Positions 1 to 8,867 are shown, counted from the stretch's first letter. The stretch is 35,659 bases of DNA from Thalassospira sp. HJ (GCF_000948415.1 NZ_JYII01000004.1:1-35659); one strand, 5' to 3'. The notes: generated by a model from the letters alone, not told the origin. Numbers and translations: made by a program.

Positions 1-3
1 CAT
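1..3 (-). CDS. Start codon of a gene running off the left edge
   Basis: Only an ATG (complement of the first three bases) is inside the window. It is called because an almost ideal Shine-Dalgarno sequence, AAGGAGGA, lies 7 nt upstream on the same strand and no other gene could use it. The gene would be the next minus-strand gene after the CocE-type hydrolase, separated from it by two hairpins. Its product cannot be known from this window. Confidence 0.5.
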
Positions 4-10
4 GGCAATG

Positions 11-18
11 TCCTCCTT
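11..18 (-). promoter_or_regulatory. Strong ribosome binding site for the left-edge gene
   Basis: On the minus strand this reads AAGGAGGA, complementary to the 16S 3' end over its whole length, followed by 7 nt and ATG. It is the main support for a gene beginning at the window edge. Confidence 0.6.
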
Positions 19-131
19 ATACTCGAGCGTCAAAGCTCTTCCAGCGGTTCGACAATGCCTCCAGAGGCCGTGAGTGTTCAGCTTTTTTACGGACGTAAAA
101 GTCCAAGGCCGCATCAACACCTCACGGGTCC

Positions 132-157
132 GGGAGCCTGCGTATACGCAGGCTCCC
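132..157. repeat. Perfect 26-bp palindrome downstream of the hydrolase gene
   Basis: GGGAGCCTGCG, then TATA, then CGCAGGCTCCC: every base pairs, giving an 11-bp GC-rich stem with a TATA loop. No T run follows on either strand, so it is not a textbook terminator. It sits 8 bp from the terminator hairpin at 166-201, on the side leading to the left-edge gene. It could be a second termination or processing element, or an operator for that gene. Confidence 0.6.
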
Positions 158-165
158 AAGTGAAA

Positions 166-201
166 AGAGGCACGAACATCATAGCAAATGTTCGTGCCTC
201 T
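166..201 (-). terminator. Rho-independent terminator of the hydrolase gene
   Basis: AGAGGCACGAACAT (166-179) pairs with ATGTTCGTGCCTCT (188-201) around an 8-nt loop, a perfect 14-bp stem. Read on the minus strand the stem is followed by TTTTC, a short U tract. It lies 45 bp past the hydrolase stop codon, as expected for a terminator. Confidence 0.75.
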
Positions 202-246
202 CAATGTATAAGGCCGGAAAACCGGCCCTTTGTTTTTAGTGTGTGC

Positions 247-2253
247 TTACATGAAGTTTCGCGGGATGGTTTTTTCCCACTTCTTTTCAAACACCTGTTC
301 GGTGCCTTCGTAGCCGATGACCCAGGCCGCGACATACCAGTTGTCTCGATCACATTTAAGCTCGGCATGGCAGTCGGTGCGCACCGACCAGCCATCGCGT
401 TCAAGATCGCAGGTCCATGCTGCTTCGCCTGACACAGAGGTCGGGTCCAGCGGGTTGATGGTCCAGGTTTCGCTGCGCACTTCACGGGTCGACAGGCGCG
501 AGTCCGGATGTTCAAACAGACCGGTATCCTCGTAGATGCGATACCGCGTTTCGTTCTGCGTCAAATTACGCTGAACACTGCGTTCCGTCCGGCTCGGTTT
601 GTGTTCGATATACTTCGGCAACGGATCGGGATTGTCAGGTTCCTTGACTTCGATCGTCTCATGCTCGCCCAGTAACGGCAGATCAAAGGCAATCGAAGAT
701 GGCGCAATGGACAGACCCGCATCGAAGGGTGGCGGCAGGATCATCGGCCAGTAGGATGTCGAGAGCGCAAGACGGATGCGGTGCCCGGCATTGAAACGAT
801 AGCCACAGGCATCGAGCACCAGCGTGATGGTAACTTTCTTGCCGCGCGGCATCGGTTTGGGATCGGCATAGTTGGCGTCCAGATCGCGATGGGCAAGGTT
901 GAGTACCCCGAACGAAACACGGGTTGCCGTGCCATCGGGATGGACATCAACCAGGCGCGCGCACAGGTTTGACCAGTCCGCATCGCATTCCACATCAAGC
1001 TTCACAACCGGACGGCCCAGAAGGTCGATTTCGGTTTCCAGCGGGGCTGTTTCAAACACCAGCGACCCGGCATCATCAGAACGCTGATCAATCGCCATTT
1101 CGACGTCGGGTTTCAGGGTAAAGTACTCACCCGACGCGGTGCCAGTATCAAGCGGCGATTTCAGATAAATATCTGCGGCCGGGGCATCGTCGCTTCCCGG
1201 CTCGAACCCCAGTTTGCCGTCATTGACATAAAGGGTCCGGGTTTCGGGTTGCGACCAACTGTCCTTGCCAATCCAGAAACCCGGATCAAAGTCACGGCGT
1301 ATCGCCGGTTTCGGGCCATCAAGGATATAGGCGCGCATTTGGGGCAGTTCATCAATGCCGTTGTCATCACCCCGAAGCCACTTGTTCCACCATTTGATGG
1401 CCTCGCCGGTGAAGTCAGCACGGGGCTTTGGCCATGCGAAATGCGGATATTTGTGCACCCAGGGACCAATCAGGGCTTTGGCGCGATCTGGCATACCTTC
1501 AATCGCGCGGATCGGAGTGTTGCGATAGCCATCAGCCCAACCGGCCAGAACCATCGACGGGATTTTGACCGCATCAAAATCCTCGCCGATTGAGGCATGC
1601 TTCCAGTATTCATCACGGGTCTGATGTTGCAGCCATTCTTCAAGGAAGAACGGTTCTTCCTTAAGGCGGTGCAACCACATCGCGCGCCAGTCATCCCCGA
1701 CCAGTGCCGGGTCCGGTGTGCGCGACTGATAGGCCAGCATGGTGCCCGCCCATGAAAGCTGCGCACCCAGATGACAGCCATTTTTGTAGTGAATGTCGTC
1801 GTTATAGCGATCGACGGTGGAGGCGATCGAAATTACTGCTTTCAGGGCTGGCGGATTAAGGGCCGCAACCTGCAGGCAGTTAAACCCACCCCAGGAAATC
1901 CCCATCATGCCGACCGATCCGTTGCACCATGGTTGATCTGCAATCCAGGCGATCAGTTCACAGGCATTGGCCAGTTCAAGTTCGGTATATTCGCCGTCGA
2001 TCACACCATCAGATTCACCTGATCCGCGAATATCAAACCGCACACCGGCAATGCCGGCCTTGGCAAATTCGGGATAGGTGGCTTCGTCGCGAACACAGGT
2101 GCCATCGCCCTTGCGATAGGGCAGGAATTCGAACACGGCGGGTACCGGGTCGTTTTCAGCATTGTCTGGCATCCACATGCGCGCAGCCATTCGGGTGCCA
2201 TCGGCAATGGTGACAAAGGTGTTTTCAATAACGGTGAAATTTCGCTCGGACAT
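247..2253 (-). CDS. CocE/NonD family serine hydrolase (X-Pro dipeptidyl-peptidase-like)
   Basis: A 668-residue alpha/beta-hydrolase. The N-terminal catalytic part carries the nucleophile motif GISWGG with Ser at about residue 120, after the typical RFDIRGSGES strand-turn. The C-terminal third has the jelly-roll (X-Pro dipeptidyl-peptidase C-terminal) character of the family, for example 'GHRIRLALSTSYWP'. Relatives hydrolyse acyl, ester or X-Pro amide bonds (cocaine esterase, glutaryl-7-ACA acylase, X-Pro dipeptidyl-peptidase). No signal peptide is visible, so it is probably cytoplasmic. It follows a dipeptide-type ABC importer on the same strand, beyond a terminator, which suggests it processes imported peptides or amides; that link is inference. 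The substrate cannot be told from sequence. The ATG at 2253 is preceded by a distant AAAGGA. Confidence 0.85.
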   Translation of the reverse strand: MSERNFTVIENTFVTIADGTRMAARMWMPDNAENDPVPAVFEFLPYRKGDGTCVRDEATYPEFAKAGIAGVRFDIRGSGESDGVIDGEYTELELANACELIAWIADQPWCNGSVGMMGISWGGFNCLQVAALNPPALKAVISIASTVDRYNDDIHYKNGCHLGAQLSWAGTMLAYQSRTPDPALVGDDWRAMWLHRLKEEPFFLEEWLQHQTRDEYWKHASIGEDFDAVKIPSMVLAGWADGYRNTPIRAIEGMPDRAKALIGPWVHKYPHFAWPKPRADFTGEAIKWWNKWLRGDDNGIDELPQMRAYILDGPKPAIRRDFDPGFWIGKDSWSQPETRTLYVNDGKLGFEPGSDDAPAADIYLKSPLDTGTASGEYFTLKPDVEMAIDQRSDDAGSLVFETAPLETEIDLLGRPVVKLDVECDADWSNLCARLVDVHPDGTATRVSFGVLNLAHRDLDANYADPKPMPRGKKVTITLVLDACGYRFNAGHRIRLALSTSYWPMILPPPFDAGLSIAPSSIAFDLPLLGEHETIEVKEPDNPDPLPKYIEHKPSRTERSVQRNLTQNETRYRIYEDTGLFEHPDSRLSTREVRSETWTINPLDPTSVSGEAAWTCDLERDGWSVRTDCHAELKCDRDNWYVAAWVIGYEGTEQVFEKKWEKTIPRNFM

Positions 2254-2303
2254 ATCGGGGCGTCGTCCTTTTGGTGGCAGTTTTTGTAATGTGGGGCTTA
2301 TTC

Positions 2304-2336
2304 AAAAAGGCGGCCCGGATTGTGGGCCGCCTTTTT
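2304..2336 (-). terminator. Terminator of the peptide ABC transporter operon
   Basis: GGCGGCCC (2309-2316) pairs with GGGCCGCC (2324-2331), flanked by A5 and T5 that extend the stem and form a U tract on either strand. It lies 16 bp past the ATPase stop codon and before the hydrolase start, so the hydrolase needs read-through or its own promoter. Confidence 0.8.
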
Positions 2337-2352
2337 GACTGTTGCACGGTTA

Positions 2353-3984
2353 TTAGTGACCGGCACTTTCCATTTTGCGCGAGGCCAGAACTTTTTCCAG
2401 CCAGCCCAGTTCCATTTCCGGCACCGACTTCAAAAGAAGGTCGGTGTAATCATCAAATGGCGGGTTCAGAACTTCGGAGCGCGGGCCGAAATCGACCAGC
2501 TTGCCCTGCAGCATCACCGCAACGGAATCGGCAATTGCACGCACAATTGCGATGTCATGGGTAATGAACAGATAGGACACCTGACGTTCCTTTTGCAGAC
2601 GCAGCAAAAGATCAAGGATGCCTTCGGCAACCAGTGGATCAAGGGCCGAGGTCGGCTCGTCACACAGGATCAGTTCCGGCTGTGCAGCAAGGGCACGTGC
2701 GATGGCCACACGCTGCTTCTGCCCGCCGGAAAGTTCGGCCGGATAGCGGTCATAAAAAGCCTCGCCCATCTCGATTTCATCAAGAAGTTTGATGACTTCC
2801 TTTTTGCGTTCCGCACCGCGTTTTCCGAAATAGAACTGCAACGGACGACCGATGATCTGCCCGACGGTTTGGCGCGGGTTCATCGCGGTATCTGCCATTT
2901 GATAGATCAGCTGGATGCGCCGCAAATGATCGCGTGAGCGATCCTTTTGCGCGTTGGACAGTTCCTCGTCCCCGAATTTGATGCTGCCCTTAAAGGGCGG
3001 CAGCAAACCGGTAATGACACGTGCGAGTGTGGATTTACCCGAACCGGATTCGCCCACCACGGCCAGTGTCTGACCGCGCGGCACATGCAGCGATACGTCA
3101 TGGAGAACCTGCACCCCGTTGCCATAGGCTGCCGAGATGTTTTCAACTTTCAGCAACGCGTCCGTTTGATCGCGGGCTTCGGTCTGTTTGGTCTGACGTA
3201 CATTGACCAGCGCCTTGGTATATTCCTGACGCGGGTTTTCAATGATCTGCTGAACCGGCCCGTATTCGACGGTATCGCCGTTACGCAGCACCATGATGTC
3301 ATCCGAGATCTGGGCGACAACGGCCAGATCGTGGGTGATGTAAAGGGCGGCGGTACCGGTCTTCTCAATCGCGTTCTTGATCGCGGCCAGAACGTCAATC
3401 TGGGTGGTCACGTCAAGGGCGGTGGTCGGTTCGTCAAAGACGATCAGTTCCGGTTTGGAACACAGTGCCATGGCGGTCATGGCACGTTGCAGCTGTCCGC
3501 CCGATACCTGATGGGGGAAACGGTTGCCGAAATTCTTGGGGTCCGGAAGACCCAGAATTTCAAACAGGTAGTCAGCTCGCTCACGGGCTTCGGCCCGCGT
3601 CATCAACCCATGTTCGACGGTGGCTTCGATCACCTGATCACCCAGCTTGTGCGCCGGGTTGAAAGATGCCGCGGCCGATTGCGCAACGTAACAAACACGT
3701 GCCCCGCGGATTTTACGGATCCCCTTTTTATCAAGCGGCAGGATGTCCTCGCCATCCAGCAGGACTTCACCACTCGTGATGCGCACGCCACCCCGGCCAT
3801 AGGCGAGGGCCGCAAGGCCGATGGTTGATTTGCCCGCACCGGATTCCCCGATCAGGCCAAGAACCTTGCCCTTTTGCAGATCAAAGGAAACACCGTGGAC
3901 AATCTCGATATCCATCGGGGCTTCGCCCGGCGGGAAGATGGTCGCGCCAATGCGCAGATCGCGTACCGATAAAAGATCAGACAT
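2353..3984 (-). CDS. ABC transporter ATPase, fused double nucleotide-binding domain (DppD-DppF type)
   Basis: 543 residues with two complete ABC ATPase domains in tandem. The N-terminal half has Walker [10 protein letters not shown], signature VSGGQLQR and Walker [13 protein letters not shown]. The C-terminal half has Walker [10 protein letters not shown], signature LSGGQKQR and Walker [13 protein letters not shown]. This is the usual fused form of the two ATPases that energise dipeptide/oligopeptide/nickel-class importers. Its start overlaps the upstream permease by 8 nt, indicating translational coupling, and a terminator follows. Both halves look catalytically intact. The imported substrate is set by the binding protein, not by this subunit. 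Confidence 0.93.
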   Translation of the reverse strand: MSDLLSVRDLRIGATIFPPGEAPMDIEIVHGVSFDLQKGKVLGLIGESGAGKSTIGLAALAYGRGGVRITSGEVLLDGEDILPLDKKGIRKIRGARVCYVAQSAAASFNPAHKLGDQVIEATVEHGLMTRAEARERADYLFEILGLPDPKNFGNRFPHQVSGGQLQRAMTAMALCSKPELIVFDEPTTALDVTTQIDVLAAIKNAIEKTGTAALYITHDLAVVAQISDDIMVLRNGDTVEYGPVQQIIENPRQEYTKALVNVRQTKQTEARDQTDALLKVENISAAYGNGVQVLHDVSLHVPRGQTLAVVGESGSGKSTLARVITGLLPPFKGSIKFGDEELSNAQKDRSRDHLRRIQLIYQMADTAMNPRQTVGQIIGRPLQFYFGKRGAERKKEVIKLLDEIEMGEAFYDRYPAELSGGQKQRVAIARALAAQPELILCDEPTSALDPLVAEGILDLLLRLQKERQVSYLFITHDIAIVRAIADSVAVMLQGKLVDFGPRSEVLNPPFDDYTDLLLKSVPEMELGWLEKVLASRKMESAGH

Positions 3985-4804
3985 CGCCGCGGCCTCCTTT
4001 CAGGCTGGAAGTACGTTTCAGCAACCAGTCGACAACCATGTTCACGCAGACGGCAAGGGCCGCAATCGCACCACCCGGAATAAGGGCGGCCTGAATGCCA
4101 AAGATGATGCCATCCTTGTTGTCCTTGACCATGCCCCCCCAGTCAGCAGCTGGCGGCTGAATGCCAAGGCCGAGGAACGAAAGGGTGGACAGGAACAGGA
4201 TTGAAAACGCGAAACGCAGCCCGAACTCGGCCAGAAGCGGCGAAAGTGTGTTGGGCAGAATTTCGCGGAAGATGATCCACATCTTGCCTTCGCCGCGCAG
4301 TTTGGCGGCTTCGACGAACTCCATGACGGCAACATCAAGTGCAACCGCACGACCCAGACGATAGACGCGCGTTGAATCCAGAATGGCCATCACGGCAATC
4401 AGAATGAAGATGTTCTGCGGCAGAACAGCCAGAACTACCAGTGCGAAAATCAGGGTCGGGATCGACATCATCAGATCGTTGAGACGCGACAGCCCCTGAT
4501 CAATCGGACCACCGGAAACAGCGGCCGTGAAGCTCAGGAAAATGCCGATCGAAAACGACAGGATCGATGCCGCGAGCGATACGAACAAGGTCGTCTGCGC
4601 ACCGTAAATCAGGCGTGACAGAAGATCACGACCCAGGTTGTCAGTGCCCAGAAGATAAAGATCACCGGCCGGTTCCCAGACACCCGCAACAATTTCGCGT
4701 TCCCCATAGGGCGCGATAAGCGGGGCAAAGACGGCACAGCCAAAAGCAAACAGAATGCCCAGAATTCCGATCCAGGCGGTCAGCGGGATTTCACGTAATC
4801 TCAT
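3977..4804 (-). CDS. ABC transporter permease (DppC/OppC type)
   Basis: 275-residue inner-membrane protein of the binding-protein-dependent transport permease family. The region 'LYLLGTDNLGRDLLSRLIYGAQ' at about residues 50-70 is the typical DppC entry to the transmembrane domain. A cytoplasmic EAA-type loop, 'EFVEAAKLRGEGK', contacts the ATPase. Several hydrophobic helices are evident. It overlaps the upstream permease by 4 nt (ATGA) and the downstream ATPase by 8 nt, so all three are co-translated. Length is typical of the family. Confidence 0.92.
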   Translation of the reverse strand: MRLREIPLTAWIGILGILFAFGCAVFAPLIAPYGEREIVAGVWEPAGDLYLLGTDNLGRDLLSRLIYGAQTTLFVSLAASILSFSIGIFLSFTAAVSGGPIDQGLSRLNDLMMSIPTLIFALVVLAVLPQNIFILIAVMAILDSTRVYRLGRAVALDVAVMEFVEAAKLRGEGKMWIIFREILPNTLSPLLAEFGLRFAFSILFLSTLSFLGLGIQPPAADWGGMVKDNKDGIIFGIQAALIPGGAIAALAVCVNMVVDWLLKRTSSLKGGRGDV

Positions 4805-5808
4805 CGCGGATGCCTCAGTCTCGGATTGGCGACAATGGCGACGATATCGGCCGCCATGTTGAGCAGGATATACACCGCCGCAAAGATCAGGCCGCAGGCC
4901 TGCACAACGGGCATATCGCGCACTGTCACGGCATCAACCATATATTGGCCCATGCCTGGATAGACGAAGACAACCTCGACCACGACAACACCGACTACGA
5001 GATAGGCAAGGTTAAGCGCCACCACGTTGACGATCGGGGCAATGGCATTGGGTGCAGCGTGTTTGACAATCGCCTTGAACGCGCCAAGGCCTTTAAGCTC
5101 TGCCGTTTCCATATAGGCCGATGACATGACGCTGATGATCGCTGCACGCGTCATGCGCATCATGTGGGCCAGAACAACCATCACAAGGGTGGCTGTCGGC
5201 AAGGCAATCGCGGCCAGTCGTTCCGACCAGGGCATATTGTCATAAACCGTGGACGGGAAGGTCGCGATACCCATCTGAACGGCAAAGAACACGATCAGGA
5301 TATAACCGATAAAGAATTCCGGCAGCGAGATCGCCGCAAGCGAGACCACGTTGATTACGCGATCCGGGATGCGGTTGCGATAGTGAACCGCCACCATGCC
5401 AAGACCAACTGCAAGCGGGACAGAAATTGCTGCAGCAAAGAAGGCCAGGAACAGCGAGTTGCCAAGACGTTTGGTGATCTGTTCGGTTACCGGTGCACCA
5501 CTGGCCCAGCTATTGCCGAAGTCACCCTGGACAACCCCGCCAAGCCATTCGAAATAGCGCGTGGTGATCGGGCGATCCAGACCAAGGTCTTCGCGGATAT
5601 TGGCAATCGACTGCGGTGTTGCAGACTGCCCAAGATAGGTTTCGGCGAAATCACCCGGAAGGGCTTCAACGCCAGCAAAAATCAGGACTGAAACAGCCCA
5701 AAGCAACAACACACTCAAGCCCAGTCGTTCGGCAATCAGTACCGATAACGGATGGGTTTCTTTCAGTCTGTGTCGCGCGGCTCGCACGCCGGCCAAAGGA
5801 CTGGCCAT
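4801..5808 (-). CDS. ABC transporter permease (DppB/OppB type)
   Basis: 335 residues from the chosen start. It has the DppB pattern: an N-terminal helix, 'EALPGDFAETYLG' in the following loop, then the core with the EAA loop 'METAELKGLGAFKAIVKHAAPN' and a last helix near the C terminus. The frame is open for 13 more codons upstream (to 5847), but ATG 5808 is preferred because AGGGGAG lies 9 nt before it and the upstream residues resemble no known N terminus. It follows the binding-protein gene across a 195-bp gap holding a strong stem-loop, and overlaps the next permease by 4 nt. Confidence 0.9.
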   Translation of the reverse strand: MASPLAGVRAARHRLKETHPLSVLIAERLGLSVLLLWAVSVLIFAGVEALPGDFAETYLGQSATPQSIANIREDLGLDRPITTRYFEWLGGVVQGDFGNSWASGAPVTEQITKRLGNSLFLAFFAAAISVPLAVGLGMVAVHYRNRIPDRVINVVSLAAISLPEFFIGYILIVFFAVQMGIATFPSTVYDNMPWSERLAAIALPTATLVMVVLAHMMRMTRAAIISVMSSAYMETAELKGLGAFKAIVKHAAPNAIAPIVNVVALNLAYLVVGVVVVEVVFVYPGMGQYMVDAVTVRDMPVVQACGLIFAAVYILLNMAADIVAIVANPRLRHPR

Positions 5809-5817
5809 GAACACATA

Positions 5818-5824
5818 CTCCCCT
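5818..5824 (-). promoter_or_regulatory. Ribosome binding site deciding the DppB-type permease start
   Basis: AGGGGAG on the minus strand, 9 nt before ATG 5808. It falls inside the longer open frame that begins at 5847, which argues for the shorter protein. Confidence 0.6.
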
Positions 5825-5934
5825 AATTGGCCTGAACGGAAATTCAAGACGGGTGGGACGGCAAAGGGTGCTTTGCCTCCATCTGGAAATTTCGATCAGA
5901 CCATGTGTCAAACAAACAGGCGAACAACAAGACG

Positions 5935-5963
5935 GGGATCACGGCCAAAAAGGCCGTGATCCC
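5935..5963 (-). terminator. Stem-loop between binding-protein and permease genes
   Basis: GGGATCACGGCC (5935-5946) pairs perfectly with GGCCGTGATCCC (5952-5963) around five A (five U in the minus-strand transcript). No U run follows, so complete termination is unlikely. Such hairpins after binding-protein genes commonly protect the upstream mRNA or attenuate read-through, so that the binding protein is made in excess over the membrane subunits. Confidence 0.7.
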
Positions 5964-6003
5964 GCAAGTCTTCAGTCAAAGGAATGCAAGGCACCCCGAC
6001 GAA

Positions 6004-7593
6004 TTAGCTGTTGAGCCACAGACGCGTCGCAACATAGCCGTTCGACATGTCGTTACCGATATCATCGACAAAGCCGGAAACATTGGTCGTGGTTGCGTTC
6101 ACGAAGTCGTTGAACATCGGCAGGATCAGACCACCGGTGTCACGGACCATCAGTGCCATGTCGTGGTACATTTCCTTACGCTTGGCCTGATCGAGTTCAG
6201 CACGTGCTTCGAGAAGGATCTTGTCGAAGTCGGTGTTGAAGAAGCGGGTATCGTTCCAGTCGGCACTCGACAGATACGCGGTCGAATACATCTGGTCCTG
6301 GGTCGGACGACCACCCCAGTAAGAGGTCGAGAACGGCTGAACGTTCCAAACGTTCGACCAGTAACCGTCGCCCGGCTCACGTTTGATTTCGATGTCGATA
6401 CCGGCTTTTTTCGCGGTTTCCTGATACAGGACCGCGGCATCAACGGCACCCGGGAAGGCAACGTCGGACGTGCGCAGCAGAACCGAACCGTCATGGCCGG
6501 ACTTCTTGAAGTGGAAGGCCGCCTTGTCCGGATCATATGCGCGCTGTTCGATTCCTTCCGGGAACAGGGCATAGGTTTCGTTGATCGGGAAGTCGTTACC
6601 GACCTTGCCGTAACCGCCAAGGATCTTTTCGACCATGGTTTCGCGGTCCATCGCATATTTCAGCGCCAGACGCAGGTCGTTATTGTCAAACGGTGCGGTG
6701 TTGCAATGCATGATGAAGACATAGTGGCCACGGCCCGAAGTGGTCTGAATTTCGACATTCGGTGCACGCTTAAGAAGGCCAACGGTCTTCGGATCAACAC
6801 GGTTGATGAAGTGAACCTGACCCGATGACAGGGCTGCCATACGTGCGGTCGCGTCGTTCATCACGATCATTTCGACCGAATCAACAAAGCCGCGGTCGGT
6901 ACGCCAGTCATTTTCGTTCTTAACAAACGTTGCGCGCACGCCGGCTTCGAAATTGTCGATCTTGAACGGGCCGGTACCGATACCGGCATTCGGGTTGTCA
7001 TAACCACCACCCGGCTGGATCACGAGGTGATAGTCACTCAGCAACAGCGGAAGATCAGCATTGCCTTCAGACAGCGTCAGAACAAGGTCGCCGCCCTTGT
7101 TTTCGATGCCCTTGATCGAACCCAGAACACCCAGCGCGCCGGACTCGGACTTTTCGTCGGTGTGGCGGTTCAGGGTTTTGACAACATCGTCGATGGTCAG
7201 TTCGGCGCCGTCATGGAACTCGACACCCTTGCGGATTTTGAACGTCCAGACCGATGCATCTGCATTCGGTTCCCAGGATTCAGCAAGCGACGGAACGGCA
7301 AGGCCGCTGGTCGGATGCGATTCAACTAGGGTGTCACCCCAGTTACGGTTCATTGCAAAGGTGAATTGCGAAGAAGATTTTGCCGGATCAACAACGTCGG
7401 TCGAAGAGCCGCCCTGAAGGCCAAGTTTCAGATGGCCGCCCCGTTTGGGTTCCTGCGCCATAGCCGACTTGCCATAGAGGCTTGTGGCTGCAGCAAGGGT
7501 CAGGCCGGCGGCCATCGAACGGCCGATGAATTCACGACGGTTCATTTCATGTGCGGTGACGCGTGACGCGAAATGCTTGATAGGGTCAGTCAT
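6004..7593 (-). CDS. ABC transporter substrate-binding protein, peptide/nickel class (family 5), Tat-exported
   Basis: 529 residues, first gene of the importer operon. The N terminus has the twin-arginine motif NRREFIGRS at about residues 18-26, then a hydrophobic stretch and a probable cleavage after SAMAQ, so it is exported folded to the periplasm by the Tat system. The mature part has the SBP family 5 layout: 'LAESWEPNADASVWTFKIRKG' then 'VEFHDGAELTIDDVV' and a C-terminal 'DTGGLILPMFNDF' region. These proteins bind di/oligopeptides, opines, glutathione, nickel chelates and similar ligands; the ligand here is not predictable. GAGAAGGA precedes the ATG. Probable transcription start is in the long gap to the right. 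Confidence 0.93.
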   Translation of the reverse strand: MTDPIKHFASRVTAHEMNRREFIGRSMAAGLTLAAATSLYGKSAMAQEPKRGGHLKLGLQGGSSTDVVDPAKSSSQFTFAMNRNWGDTLVESHPTSGLAVPSLAESWEPNADASVWTFKIRKGVEFHDGAELTIDDVVKTLNRHTDEKSESGALGVLGSIKGIENKGGDLVLTLSEGNADLPLLLSDYHLVIQPGGGYDNPNAGIGTGPFKIDNFEAGVRATFVKNENDWRTDRGFVDSVEMIVMNDATARMAALSSGQVHFINRVDPKTVGLLKRAPNVEIQTTSGRGHYVFIMHCNTAPFDNNDLRLALKYAMDRETMVEKILGGYGKVGNDFPINETYALFPEGIEQRAYDPDKAAFHFKKSGHDGSVLLRTSDVAFPGAVDAAVLYQETAKKAGIDIEIKREPGDGYWSNVWNVQPFSTSYWGGRPTQDQMYSTAYLSSADWNDTRFFNTDFDKILLEARAELDQAKRKEMYHDMALMVRDTGGLILPMFNDFVNATTTNVSGFVDDIGNDMSNGYVATRLWLNS

Positions 7594-8248
7594 CCCTGTT
7601 CCTTCTCTGATGCTTTTGGTCTTGTTGAATTATTTAAATGGTGTGGCAGTACCTGCCCGCGATTTGGTTGTGCTTGGTTTTGCGGGTTTGGGTGTTGTTC
7701 GGACACAAACGGGCATGCAGCAAAAAGACGTGCTGTTGCGCCATGTCACCGTTTTGCACAGTTTGTGAACTCCCCCGTTTGGCCACAATAATTTCCCCTT
7801 TCGGGTGTGTGCACGGCCATGGATGGCTGCCTCTGACGAGGTGCATCCAGCAAATATGTTCGCTCCGAACCAATGATGTCCGGGCGCGAAAGCACATGTT
7901 GTGTGGGACAGACAGTGCACAAATCGCGCACATCGTGACACGAGTTTGGGGCCTTCATCAAGCCAAGTGCGCGGTGCGGTGTGTTTTTTCGGCATCCGGG
8001 GATAGATTTCCGGTCGCAAATCTTCTCTGAAAAATAGAATAGATATCCGATGGATTTTTCCAAGAAACGCCTTGCCTGATAAGGGGTTTACAGGTGGGGA
8101 AACCGGTGTCGTACTTGGCGTGATCTTCGTATGAAAAAAAAATTAAAATTTTCGGGTTCGAACATCAAAAATGCCCATCGAGGGCCCGGTTGAGCCTGTT
8201 GGGAAATCAAAAAATAATCGCTGTAACGATTCGATGTGAAGCCCAGAG

Positions 8249-8268
8249 TTACGCAGCAAACAGCGTAA
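8249..8268. repeat. Inverted repeat TTACGC-N8-GCGTAA upstream of uspA
   Basis: Six perfectly paired bases either side of an 8-nt spacer, in AT-rich DNA about 190 bp before the uspA start. The size fits a dimeric regulator site, but I cannot name the regulator. Confidence 0.4.
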
Positions 8269-8338
8269 TTTTCACGCACAAATATTGTCAAATATGACGC
8301 GGAAGTTTTGCAGCAAATATTGCAGCAATGTTTGTGTC

Positions 8339-8352
8339 CACTTTCGAAAGTG
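8339..8352. promoter_or_regulatory. Perfect 14-bp palindrome CACTTTCGAAAGTG upstream of uspA
   Basis: All 14 bases are self-complementary; the element ends 101 bp before the uspA start and is followed by a T-rich stretch. There is no loop, so it is more likely a protein-binding site than an RNA hairpin. The binding protein is unknown. Confidence 0.45.
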
Positions 8353-8453
8353 CCTTTTTGATTTTGATGACCGTCGATGTTAGGCTCTGAGCGCTACCCT
8401 GATATTTTGTGAAATCATGAAGTTCAGGGGTGGTGCACATAACGGAGGAATGA

Positions 8454-8867
8454 ATGTATCAGAAGATGCTCGTGCCTGTCGATTTGGCCCACGTTGATAA
8501 ATTGGATAAAGCAATTAAAACGGCGGTCGATCTAGCCAAGCATTACAAGGCCGAGATAAGCCTTCTCGGTGTCGGTACCAACACACCGTCATCGGTTGCG
8601 CATACACCGAAGGAATTCGAACAGAAACTGCAGGCATTTGCCGAGGATCTGGCGTCCAAGCACGGTGTAAGTACCAAGGCCGTTACCCACATTTCGCATG
8701 ATCCCGCGGTGGATCTTAGCAAGGAACTTGTCGCCAAGGCCGACGAACTGGGCGCTGACGTAATTGTCATGGCATCGCATGTGCCCGGTATTGCCGACCA
8801 CATTTTTGCGTCTCATGGCGGATATGTGGCGTCTCACTCGGATCTTTCCGTATTCCTCGTGCGTTAA
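8454..8867 (+). CDS. Universal stress protein (UspA family)
   Basis: 137 residues, the length of a single Usp domain. It starts with the family's 'MYQKMLVPVDLAHVDK' strand and has 'LGADVIVMASHVPG' near the C terminus. The ATP-binding loop G-2x-G-9x-G-[ST] is altered: it reads HVPG-IADHIFASH-GG, so the first Gly is His, and binding of ATP is uncertain. GGAGG lies just upstream of the ATG. It is followed 66 bp later by a BCCT transporter on the same strand with no terminator between them. Usp proteins next to osmolyte transporters are known (TeaD with the TeaABC ectoine transporter), so a role in tuning transport is plausible but inferred. Confidence 0.88.
   Translation: MYQKMLVPVDLAHVDKLDKAIKTAVDLAKHYKAEISLLGVGTNTPSSVAHTPKEFEQKLQAFAEDLASKHGVSTKAVTHISHDPAVDLSKELVAKADELGADVIVMASHVPGIADHIFASHGGYVASHSDLSVFLVR

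Larger units (their letters stand above)
7594..8453. other. 860-bp intergenic region between divergent units
   Basis: No convincing gene on either strand: the open frames here are short, cysteine-rich or low complexity, lack ribosome binding sites, and overlap each other. The right part (about 8100-8440) is AT-rich. It must hold the promoters of the minus-strand ABC operon and of uspA. I could not identify clear -35/-10 pairs. Two symmetric elements (8249-8268, 8339-8352) lie on the uspA side. A small RNA or unannotated leader is possible but not shown. Confidence 0.6.

Noticed and set aside
2947..3828. 293-codon open frame opposite the fused ATPase
   Set aside because: Antisense shadow; the ATPase motifs on the minus strand are unambiguous in this stretch.
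7630..8063. Overlapping open frames of about 100-130 codons on both strands in the long intergenic region
   Set aside because: They overlap one another on both strands, contain many Cys, Trp and His in atypical proportions, and lack ribosome binding sites or recognisable motifs.
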